From Clostridia bacterium (GTDB taxonomy: Bacteria > Bacillota > Clostridia > Oscillospirales > QAMX01), in NCBI GenBank assembly GCA_024404415.1, contig JAKSPX010000041.1:1-9194 (forward strand): DNA of 9,194 bases, given 5' to 3'. The notes below the pieces were generated by a model. It saw only the letters and a list, made by a program, of their open reading frames with translations. It did not search any database and had not been told where the DNA came from. The number at the start of each line of letters is the position of its first letter. Position 1 is the first letter of the stretch. Positions 1 through 4,933 of this stretch are shown here, in pieces. Both the position numbers and the translations under genes were made by a program.

Positions 1-1
1 T

Positions 2-271
2 CGTCAGAGGAGCAAACGACGGCTTGAAAGGCGTGTCGAAATGGCATTCGATTGCACAGTCCTGACCTGTATCAACCGGAGAAAAAGCGATTACGCACGC
101 GATTTACTGGTCAATTCCGATCAATCCATCCGCAGTATTGCGCTCGCTCGCGGCTTTTCCGATGAATTCAGTTTCGGGAGATTTTTCAAACGCATGGAGG
201 GCATGCCGCCGGGGATATTGCGGCGTTCCCGCTTTCAAAAGAGAATTAAGAAGAAAGAGGAACCGGAATAA
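2..271 (+). CDS. AraC-family transcriptional regulator, C-terminal HTH part (5' end outside window)
   Basis: An open frame enters from the left edge and ends with TAA at 269-271, so only about 89 C-terminal residues are visible. They match the second half of an AraC/XylS DNA-binding domain: a linker helix containing 'INRRKSDYARDLL', then the second helix-turn-helix with 'SIRSIALARGFSDEFSFGRF' and 'FKRMEGMPPGILR', which corresponds to the family pattern IA..GF.d...F.r.FK...G..P...R. The ATG at 41 lies inside the domain and is not a credible start. The last residues are a basic and acidic tail (RIKKKEEPE). The stop is one base before the next gene's start, so the two are very probably co-transcribed and this protein may control the lyase gene. 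The ligand-sensing N-terminal domain lies outside the window, so its inducer cannot be guessed. The family assignment is firm. Confidence 0.88.
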   Translation, partial: RQRSKRRLERRVEMAFDCTVLTCINRRKSDYARDLLVNSDQSIRSIALARGFSDEFSFGRFFKRMEGMPPGILRRSRFQKRIKKKEEPE

Positions 272-272
272 T

Positions 273-1190
273 ATGAAAAATCCATTGAAGAGGGGCGTTT
301 ACCCCACGATGATCACTCCTTACAAGGAGGACAATACGGTCGATTACACGGCGGCAGAAAAGCTGGTCGATTACGACGTTTCCCACGGCTGTCACGGCGT
401 TTTTGCCGTCTGCCAGTCAAGCGAGATGTTTTATCTGTCGCTTGAGGAGAGAGTGAAGCTTGCCCGCTGCGTCGTCAGAGCCGCGGAAGGCAAGCTGGAC
501 GTCGTGGCGTCGGGACATATATCAGGCGACCCGGAGGCACAGATCGAGGAGATCCGCCGCATGGCCGAGACCGGCGTCAAGGCGGTGGTCATGGTGCCCA
601 ACCGGCTGGCGCGCGAGGACGAAAGCGACGACGTGCTCATCGAGCGGATGGACCGCATTCTGGATGCGGTACCGGGAATCGACTTCGGCATGTACGAATG
701 TCCCTACCCCTATAAAAGACTGCTCAGCGAAAAGGTGCTCAAGGCCATGGCGGAGAGCGGCCGTTTCTCCTTCATCAAGGATACCTGCTGTGATGCGGAC
801 CTGATCAGAAAGAGAGTGGAGCTGCTCGGCGGAAAGCTCCAGCTTTTCAACGCCAATGCAGCCACCATTCTCGATACCCTGCGGGACGGCGCGGACGGTT
901 TCAGCGGGATCATGGCGAATTTCCACCCCGAGCTTTACGTCTGGCTCTTTGAAAACTATGAAAAAGAGCCGGAAAAGGCGGAAAAGCTGCAGGCTTTCCT
1001 GACGCTTGCGTCGGGGGTGGAGCGCGGCGCCTACCCGGTCAGCGCCAAATACTATATGCAGAAGATCGGTATCCCGATGACGCTCGTTTCGCGCACGCGG
1101 CCGATCAGCGACCTTTCGCCGCTCCTGAAGCGCGAGGTAGACGACCTTATCACGCTTCAAAAACACTTTTTGGAATTTATCCAAGCATAA
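273..1190 (+). CDS. Dihydrodipicolinate synthase / N-acetylneuraminate lyase family aldolase (class I, Schiff base)
   Basis: This 305-residue protein has the usual length for the DapA/NanA family of (beta/alpha)8 lyases, which cleave or join 2-keto acids through a lysine Schiff base. The N-terminus 'GVYPTMITPYKED' matches the family's G..P...TPf..dg. The conserved tyrosine is Y141 in 'YECPYPYK', and the Schiff-base lysine is K169 in 'FIKDTCCD'. The late barrel motif is 'GADGFSGIMANFHPEL'. The usual GTTGE phosphate/carboxylate loop is replaced by CQSSE (residues 47-51), which argues against a true DapA and for a different keto-acid or sugar-acid substrate. I chose the ATG at 273 because the family N-terminus begins there; AGAGGA at 256-261 is a possible ribosome site inside the preceding gene, and upstream in-frame codons only overlap the regulator gene. 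It probably acts in the cytoplasm, in one transcript with the AraC-type regulator. The exact substrate is unknown. Confidence 0.9.
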   Translation: MKNPLKRGVYPTMITPYKEDNTVDYTAAEKLVDYDVSHGCHGVFAVCQSSEMFYLSLEERVKLARCVVRAAEGKLDVVASGHISGDPEAQIEEIRRMAETGVKAVVMVPNRLAREDESDDVLIERMDRILDAVPGIDFGMYECPYPYKRLLSEKVLKAMAESGRFSFIKDTCCDADLIRKRVELLGGKLQLFNANAATILDTLRDGADGFSGIMANFHPELYVWLFENYEKEPEKAEKLQAFLTLASGVERGAYPVSAKYYMQKIGIPMTLVSRTRPISDLSPLLKREVDDLITLQKHFLEFIQA

Positions 1191-1195
1191 AAAAC

Positions 1196-1218
1196 AATCC
1201 CGGACATCGTCCGGGATT
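1196..1218. terminator. Bidirectional rho-independent terminator between convergent genes
   Basis: There is a perfect 10-bp stem (AATCCCGGAC / GTCCGGGATT) with a 3-base loop (ATC). On the plus strand it is followed by ATTTTTATA. On the minus strand it is followed by GTTTTTTATG, so it has a U-run on both sides. It starts 6 bases after the lyase stop at 1190 and lies 11 bases beyond the stop end of the minus-strand isomerase-like gene at 1229, exactly where both convergent units should end. Confidence 0.93.
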
Positions 1219-1228
1219 ATTTTTATAT

Positions 1229-2083
1229 TCAGTCGATCGCCTGATAGCCTTCGGCAAGGGCTTTCACGACGTATTCGAAGGGCTTGTCCTTCATCTCAGC
1301 GCGCCAGAAGTTCATCGGCTCGCAGAGGACGAGTCCCTTGTATCCGCGCGACTTGAAGAGGTCGGAAGCGCGCTTCGCGTCGATCACGCCGGTGGTCATG
1401 GGCATGGCGCGCTCAAGATCCAGCTGTTCTTCGCGTTTTCTGCCCGCGATGCCGTCGTTGACATGGAAGTTCACGAGGCGGTCGACGTGGGCGGCGGCGA
1501 GATATAATTCGCCGGGGTCGGACGCGGTGCCGCAGAACCAGTGGTAGGTGTCGAAAATGAAGCCGAGGCGGGGGCTGATGTCATCCGCGATGGAGAGAGC
1601 GCCCGCGAGGTTATTGACGAAGGGGTATCTGAAGGAATTCCGAAGCGGTACCGGCCCTAAGAATTCAAAACCATACCGGATGCCGCAGGGGTCGAGGACC
1701 TTGAAGAGCTTTTCGGCGCGGGTGAGCACCCATTCGCGCTGGGCATCGTACTCCCGGAAATTGCTTCCCGACCAGATGTGGTTATAGCAGTGGGAAGCGC
1801 CGATCGCGGAGGCTTCCTCCGCCCATTTTTTCATGGTTTCGAGGCCCTTTTCAAAATCTGCGTCGGAAAGACCCTCGGAGTAGGTATCAAAGGGCGTGGC
1901 GACCATGCCCCAGTGGAGGCCGTAGGATTTGATGACCTTGTCGGTCTCTTCAAGCTTTTCCGGGTTTTCAAGAAGATCGCCCGGGAGGTTCATGGCCTGA
2001 ATGCCGTATTTTGCACATAAAGGCGCGGCTTCAATAATGGATTCGCTGCGGCCGACCTGACCGCCGTCATAGATTCGTTCCAT
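1229..2083 (-). CDS. Sugar phosphate isomerase/epimerase family protein (xylose isomerase-like TIM barrel)
   Basis: This 284-residue protein is typical in size for the AP-endonuclease-2 / xylose-isomerase-like superfamily, metal-dependent TIM barrels that isomerise or epimerise sugars and cyclitols. All expected metal-site residues can be seen: E140 in 'YGFEFLGP', D178 and H181 in 'FIFDTYHWF', H207 in 'VNFHVNDG', and E255 in 'LVLCEPMNFW'. A catalytic role with a divalent metal is therefore likely. There is no signal peptide, so it is cytoplasmic. The start at 2083 is set by AAGGAGA (2089-2095 on the minus strand), five bases upstream; the same frame stays open further upstream but only through the preceding gene. 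The stop codon of the preceding paralogue shares bases with this ribosome site, so the pair is translationally coupled. The substrate is not identifiable; a ketose or inositol-type 3-epimerase or isomerase is the general expectation. Confidence 0.88.
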   Translation of the reverse strand: MERIYDGGQVGRSESIIEAAPLCAKYGIQAMNLPGDLLENPEKLEETDKVIKSYGLHWGMVATPFDTYSEGLSDADFEKGLETMKKWAEEASAIGASHCYNHIWSGSNFREYDAQREWVLTRAEKLFKVLDPCGIRYGFEFLGPVPLRNSFRYPFVNNLAGALSIADDISPRLGFIFDTYHWFCGTASDPGELYLAAAHVDRLVNFHVNDGIAGRKREEQLDLERAMPMTTGVIDAKRASDLFKSRGYKGLVLCEPMNFWRAEMKDKPFEYVVKALAEGYQAID

Positions 2084-2088
2084 ATATT

Positions 2089-2095
2089 TCTCCTT
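2089..2095 (-). promoter_or_regulatory. Ribosome binding site overlapping the upstream stop codon
   Basis: Minus-strand AAGGAGA lies 5 bases from the ATG at 2083. Its first two A bases are the last two bases of the TAA stop (2094-2096) of the upstream isomerase-like gene. This fixes the start of the downstream gene and implies that ribosomes finishing the first gene help initiation of the second. Confidence 0.85.
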
Positions 2096-2942
2096 ATAAA
2101 CCGTGCTTTTCAGCTTTTTCTTTGATGAAGGGAACGGCGATCTCGATGTCGCGAAGCCCGTGGAGGCCGTGAACGATGATGCCGTCTTTATAGCCGATCT
2201 TCTTGAGAAGGTCAAAATAGAAATCGAAATCGACGATGCCCTGCCCCGCGCCGCAGAAGTTGATTTTGGTATCCTCGCGGATATCCTTGCCATGGGCGAG
2301 AACGATCTCACTTCCGAGCTCGGCGAAGGCTTTCTCTATGGTCGGGCGGACGTTGGATAGGTAGGCTTCGCCTGCCGGGAAGAGGTTGGCGCAGTCCATG
2401 ATGACCTTGAGGTGATCGCTCTTCATCTCGTCGAGGTAACGGCGGGTGCGGTCGATGGTCGAGACAACGTTGCTCGCCTCGGTCTCCACGCCGAGGATGA
2501 GGTCATAGTCCTCCGCGACGTCCAGAAGGCGGCGGGTCATCATAGTCATTTCCTCCCACGCGTCGGGGAGGGCGGTGTCCTTGTGCCATCTCCAGCCGGA
2601 GAGCGGGTGACGGGAGCCGGTGCAGAGGGTGATGATCTTGCAGTTCAGCTCCTTGCAGGCTTTGGCGATGTTTTCGAAGCGCGAGGCCTCGTCGTCCCGG
2701 CGGAGCTTATCCGGGTCGATCATGTTGAAGGTGCCGTTGATCGCGTTGATCGCAATGCCGTATTTTCCCGAGGCCTCCTTCAGTTCTTCAAGCTCGGTCG
2801 GGTAGAAGGCACGGGGAAGGGTGTCGCCGTGGCTGGTGGAAAAATCGTACTGCATTTCCGAAAAACCGTAGGAAGCGGCATTTTTGAACACTTCGTCAAT
2901 GGAATTGCCGCCGATCTCGGGGGAATAGGCGCCGAGTCTCAT
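2094..2942 (-). CDS. Sugar phosphate isomerase/epimerase family protein (xylose isomerase-like TIM barrel), variant metal site
   Basis: This is a 282-residue xylose-isomerase-like TIM barrel and the first gene of a two-gene minus-strand operon. The superfamily signature is seen in 'MRLGAYSPEIG' at the N-terminus, E153 in 'LILGVETEAS', D183 in 'VIMDCANLF', and H217 in 'VLAHGKDI'. Two positions differ from its neighbour. The residue three after the conserved Asp is N186 rather than His. The C-terminal strand that normally carries the fourth metal-binding Glu reads 'GIIVHGLHG', with H258 where Glu is expected. It may use an altered metal site or belong to a separate subfamily. The start at 2942 is supported by AAAGGAGGA (2951-2959) eight bases upstream; longer in-frame versions run through the promoter and repeat region and are not credible. 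It is probably cytoplasmic, and its substrate is unknown. Confidence 0.87.
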   Translation of the reverse strand: MRLGAYSPEIGGNSIDEVFKNAASYGFSEMQYDFSTSHGDTLPRAFYPTELEELKEASGKYGIAINAINGTFNMIDPDKLRRDDEASRFENIAKACKELNCKIITLCTGSRHPLSGWRWHKDTALPDAWEEMTMMTRRLLDVAEDYDLILGVETEASNVVSTIDRTRRYLDEMKSDHLKVIMDCANLFPAGEAYLSNVRPTIEKAFAELGSEIVLAHGKDIREDTKINFCGAGQGIVDFDFYFDLLKKIGYKDGIIVHGLHGLRDIEIAVPFIKEKAEKHGL

Positions 2943-2946
2943 ACTT

Positions 2947-2992
2947 GAGATCCTCCTTTGTCTGCCGTCCGCACATCCTGCGGGCGGATCTC
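2947..2992 (-). promoter_or_regulatory. Leader RNA structure that may cover the ribosome site
   Basis: In the predicted leader of the isomerase operon, GAGATCC (2986-2992) near the 5' end is fully complementary to GGATCTC (2947-2953), whose first two G bases are the last two of the AGGAGG ribosome site (2952-2957). Between them is a 9-bp hairpin with one C.A mismatch: arms 2979-2987 and 2965-2973, loop 2974-2978. Together they could fold into a structure that limits ribosome access. The complementarity is seen directly; a regulatory role is inferred. It does not resemble a riboswitch class I recognise. Confidence 0.45.
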
Positions 2993-3003
2993 TTTTGGAA
3001 ATG

Positions 3004-3033
3004 ATTATACACCTTTTTATGGAGCCAAAGCAA
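3004..3033 (-). promoter_or_regulatory. Sigma-A-type promoter for the two isomerase-like genes
   Basis: On the minus strand the -10 is a perfect TATAAT (3004-3009). TTGCTT (3028-3033) lies 18 bases upstream as a weak -35. The expected start of transcription is near 2997, giving a leader of about 55 bases before the ATG at 2942. An A/T-rich spacer supports the call. Confidence 0.68.
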
Positions 3034-3062
3034 GTAAAATCGGGGTATTCGGCAAAGTAAGA

Positions 3063-3178
3063 AAATGTACCCTTTTTGTTTACGTAGGGAACGCCGTCCC
3101 CCGGCGTTCCGTTCTGTCGGGATGCTGCGGGGAAGACCGGCGTGCCGGGGACGGCACGCCCTACGGAACGGTACATTT
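3063..3178. repeat. Palindromic MITE/REP-like composite element
   Basis: The outer ends are inverted copies AAATGTACC (3063-3071) and GGTACATTT (3170-3178). Inside lie longer inverted ends starting CGTAGGG (3083-3102, against 3146-3165 reversed; 16 of 20 bases agree). Each inner end is itself a 9-bp hairpin: GGAACGCCG/CGGCGTTCC (3088-3110) and GGCGTGCCG/CGGCACGCC (3139-3160). There is no coding capacity. Such nested palindromes resemble non-autonomous mobile or REP-type elements. The structure is seen directly; mobility is inferred. Confidence 0.7.
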
Positions 3179-3180
3179 AT

Positions 3181-3207
3181 TGTCATTCTGAGCGAAGCGA
3201 AGAATCT
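3181..3207. repeat. Dispersed intergenic repeat of the 'FASLRMT' type
   Basis: TGTCATTCTGAGCGAAGCGA and the following AGAATCT form a motif I recognise as recurring between genes in many bacterial genomes. Read on the minus strand it gives the spurious peptide 'RFFASLRMT', often mis-annotated as protein. Only one copy is in this window, so the repeat nature rests on prior knowledge. It lies directly beside the palindromic element. Confidence 0.6.
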
Positions 3208-3217
3208 TTGACGATAA

Positions 3218-3246
3218 ACCCCCTCTCCAACGGGCGGAGAGGGGGT
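3218..3246 (-). terminator. Strong hairpin downstream of the tautomerase gene, possible terminator
   Basis: A perfect 11-bp stem (ACCCCCTCTCC / GGAGAGGGGGT) with a 7-base loop begins 20 bases beyond the tautomerase stop at 3267. On the minus strand it is followed only by TTATCG, so the U-run is weak. It could stop tautomerase transcripts, or it could be another copy of an intergenic repeat. Either way it separates this gene from the isomerase operon, which has its own promoter. Confidence 0.45.
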
Positions 3247-3266
3247 GGATGTGCTTATTGAGGGCG

Positions 3267-3608
3267 TCAGCGGTAATTGCCGCCGCTCGCCCAATGGTCA
3301 AGCTCGATGATATTCATATAGACGCGGTTTGCGGGGACGCCGAGCTGATCGACGAAGATGTCGGTGATGGCCTTGGCGAAAGCTTGCTTGGCTTCGACCG
3401 GCGCTTCCTTGTAGAGGCGGGCTTCCATGAAGATGGCGGGTTCTCCGTCGTCACCCATGGTAACGGCTTCACCGGCGGAAATGTGGATCATGGTGTTGGT
3501 GCGGGTCTTACCGGGGATGAGGGACATCTTGCCCGCGATGGCATCGCGGAGCGCTTCCAGCTCGGCGGCGCTCATTTCTTTGGAGACGTTGACATGGACA
3601 TACGGCAT
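3267..3608 (-). CDS. MIF-like tautomerase superfamily protein
   Basis: This is a 113-residue protein of the length of macrophage-migration-inhibitory-factor-type tautomerases, trimeric beta-alpha-beta enzymes that interconvert keto and enol forms of 2-keto acids such as phenylpyruvate. The sequence begins Met-Pro, so removal of Met exposes the catalytic N-terminal proline. By my alignment from memory to human MIF, the active-site Lys matches K34 in 'IPGKTRTN', and the Tyr and Asn of MIF's 'RVYIN' match Y97 and N99 in 'NRVYMN'. It is longer than the roughly 60-residue 4-oxalocrotonate tautomerases. The start at 3608 is backed by AAGGAGGA (3616-3623) seven bases upstream. It is cytoplasmic and transcribed alone, away from the peptidase/glycosidase operon. 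Its physiological substrate cannot be told from sequence. Confidence 0.88.
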   Translation of the reverse strand: MPYVHVNVSKEMSAAELEALRDAIAGKMSLIPGKTRTNTMIHISAGEAVTMGDDGEPAIFMEARLYKEAPVEAKQAFAKAITDIFVDQLGVPANRVYMNIIELDHWASGGNYR

Positions 3609-3637
3609 GGTGGATTCCTCCTTGATTTGTTTCCTCT

Positions 3638-3666
3638 ATTTTAGCGCAAACAGGCGCACGATGCAA
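3638..3666 (-). promoter_or_regulatory. Promoter of the tautomerase gene
   Basis: On the minus strand TAAAAT (3638-3643) is a good -10, and TTGCAT (3661-3666) is a partial -35 with an exact 17-base spacer. Transcription would start about 22 bases before the ribosome site's ATG. Its -35 is overlapped by the palindrome at 3663-3678. Confidence 0.55.
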
Positions 3667-3678
3667 GAGAATTCTTGC
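3663..3678. promoter_or_regulatory. 16-bp palindrome between divergent promoters, candidate operator
   Basis: GCAAGA-GAAT-TCTTGC is a perfect 6-bp inverted repeat around a 4-base centre. It overlaps the -35 of the tautomerase promoter and ends 8 bases before the -35 of the peptidase/glycosidase operon. That is where a dimeric repressor or activator could act on both units. No regulator gene is adjacent, and an AraC-type protein would more often bind direct repeats. Confidence 0.45.
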
Positions 3679-3686
3679 CGCCTTTC

Positions 3687-3715
3687 TTGAAAAGAGGAGA
3701 GAATTGTGGTATGAT
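3687..3715 (+). promoter_or_regulatory. Strong sigma-A-type promoter of the M14-GH31-C69 operon
   Basis: TTGAAA (3687-3692) and TATGAT (3710-3715) each match the consensus at five of six bases and are separated by exactly 17 bases. Transcription should begin near 3722, giving a leader of about 33 bases before the ATG at 3755. This also rules out the in-frame ATG at 3704, which would lie upstream of the transcript. Confidence 0.82.
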
Positions 3716-3754
3716 TTTTCCATACAGTTTGATCAGTTGAAAAGGAGTAGAATA

Positions 3755-4900
3755 ATGCGTTTTGTAACCGACTTCCCCGGCGGCAACGGGAAACTTCTCA
3801 GAGCCGCGGAATATGAATGGGGCTGGGAGATCGTCTTCCTGGCCGAAAGCAAAGCTTATGAACCCATGCCGCTGTGGTTTTATTTCCGACTTGAGGATCT
3901 TTCGGGCAAAAAGGTGCGCCTGAAGCTTGAAAATGCCGAGCAGTGCCTTGGCGGCGCGATGGAATGGACCACCAACCGCCCGGTCGCGCGTCAGTTCGGC
4001 GGCGAGTGGAAACGCATTGAAAAGGTGGAAAACGGCTGGAACCGCTTCCACACACTTGACACGTGGTTTGAAGTGGAACTGAAGGGAAACTGGCTGGAAT
4101 TCGCTTTCTGCTTCCCTTATCAGTTCTCTGAACTTTCTTCCACAGCCGATCTGGTGAAAAATGCCTTTGAAAAAGCCGTCATCGGTTATTCCAACCACGC
4201 GCGGCCGATCCTCAGATTTTCCAGCGACCTCGGAAGTACAGAAGAAAAGAAGCCCGGCATCTACATCATCGGCCGCCAGCACGCAAGCGAGGTCACCGGC
4301 ACCTGGGTCATCGACGGGATGCTCCGCTTCCTCGCGTCTGAGGAAGGAAAAGAGATCCGGGATAAATTCACCTGGTGGTTTGTCCCGATGGTCGACGTGG
4401 ACGGCGTAGAGGAAGGCTTCTACGGCAAGGATCAGATCTATAACGACCTCAACCGCGCGTGGCACACCGATTTCTCCCGCCGCGTGGAATTGACCGCCGT
4501 GGAACACGATATGTCCAAATTCACGCGCTTGGCGGACGCAAAGGTCATGCTGGATATGCATTCACCCGGCCACGGCGAGCATGAGAGCTATTTCGTCATC
4601 AAGGCCGACATCACCGACGTCCGCCGCGAGGAGCTTCGCACGGTGTTTTATGCGATCAACCGCCTCCTGGAAGGAGAGGGGATGCAGAAGGTGCTCTTCC
4701 GCGAAGATCCCCCGGGACTCAACACCTCTTCCCAAAGCGGTATGACCAGCGCCCAGTATGCCTACCACGTCGGCATGAACGGCTGTACCTTTGAGATCAA
4801 TTATCAGGGCGAAAACGACATGGTGCGCTTCTACACCGAGGATGATTATCGGATGCTCGGCAAGTGCATGGTGAAAGCACTCGACGAGATCTACGGCTGA
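3755..4900 (+). CDS. M14-family zinc carboxypeptidase-like protein
   Basis: This 381-residue protein has two parts. Residues 1 to about 150 form a beta-rich, Trp-rich region like the N-terminal domain of cytosolic carboxypeptidases of the M14 family. From about 165 onward is the peptidase domain. The zinc ligands can be seen: H176 and E179 in 'GRQHASEVTG', and H269 in 'MLDMHSPGHG'. Substrate-binding residues are in 'VPMVDVDGVEEG' and 'NDLNRAW' (R234). The catalytic glutamate is E347 in 'CTFEINYQ'. It should therefore be an active metallo-exopeptidase or amidohydrolase that removes a C-terminal residue. No signal peptide is present, so it is cytoplasmic. The start at 3755 follows AGGAG (3743-3747) by seven bases and lies downstream of the promoter. 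It is first in an operon with GH31 and C69 genes, which suggests a peptide or amino-acid conjugate as substrate. The family call is strong; the exact substrate is open. Confidence 0.88.
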   Translation: MRFVTDFPGGNGKLLRAAEYEWGWEIVFLAESKAYEPMPLWFYFRLEDLSGKKVRLKLENAEQCLGGAMEWTTNRPVARQFGGEWKRIEKVENGWNRFHTLDTWFEVELKGNWLEFAFCFPYQFSELSSTADLVKNAFEKAVIGYSNHARPILRFSSDLGSTEEKKPGIYIIGRQHASEVTGTWVIDGMLRFLASEEGKEIRDKFTWWFVPMVDVDGVEEGFYGKDQIYNDLNRAWHTDFSRRVELTAVEHDMSKFTRLADAKVMLDMHSPGHGEHESYFVIKADITDVRREELRTVFYAINRLLEGEGMQKVLFREDPPGLNTSSQSGMTSAQYAYHVGMNGCTFEINYQGENDMVRFYTEDDYRMLGKCMVKALDEIYG

Positions 4901-4933
4901 GCCTTTACAAAAATAAATCAGGAGGTCATTTAT

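Larger units (their letters stand above)
2943..3266. other. Intergenic stretch of 324 bases holding promoter, leader and repeats
   Basis: No protein gene is credible here. From right to left it holds a C-rich/G-rich hairpin downstream of the tautomerase gene, a short dispersed-type repeat, a palindromic composite element, the promoter of the isomerase operon, and that operon's structured leader. Minus-strand open frames across it translate repeat sequence (for example 'RFFASLRMT') and lack ribosome sites. Confidence 0.8.

Noticed and set aside
138..272. Longer start for the lyase gene at 138
   Set aside because: The extra residues overlap the AraC domain in another frame and precede the normal family N-terminus; the ATG at 273 fits family length.
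522..1184. Minus-strand open frame opposite the lyase gene
   Set aside because: The plus strand encodes a complete aldolase with catalytic Tyr and Lys; the antisense product resembles nothing.
3063..3246. CRISPR array
   Set aside because: The repeats are inverted palindromes of different sequence, not regularly spaced direct repeats, and there are no cas genes nearby.
2896..3294. Minus-strand open frame of about 132 codons across the intergenic repeats
   Set aside because: It translates repeat sequence (including 'RFFASLRMT') and the promoter/leader region, overlaps the 3' end of the tautomerase gene and the start of the isomerase-like gene, and has no ribosome site.
3704..3754. Earlier in-frame ATG for the M14 gene at 3704
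   Set aside because: It lies upstream of the -10 element, and the ATG at 3755 has a well-placed AGGAG.
3641..4561. Minus-strand open frame of about 306 codons opposite the M14 gene
   Set aside because: It overlaps the divergent promoter and the M14 catalytic region, whose zinc-site motifs show that the plus strand is the coding one.
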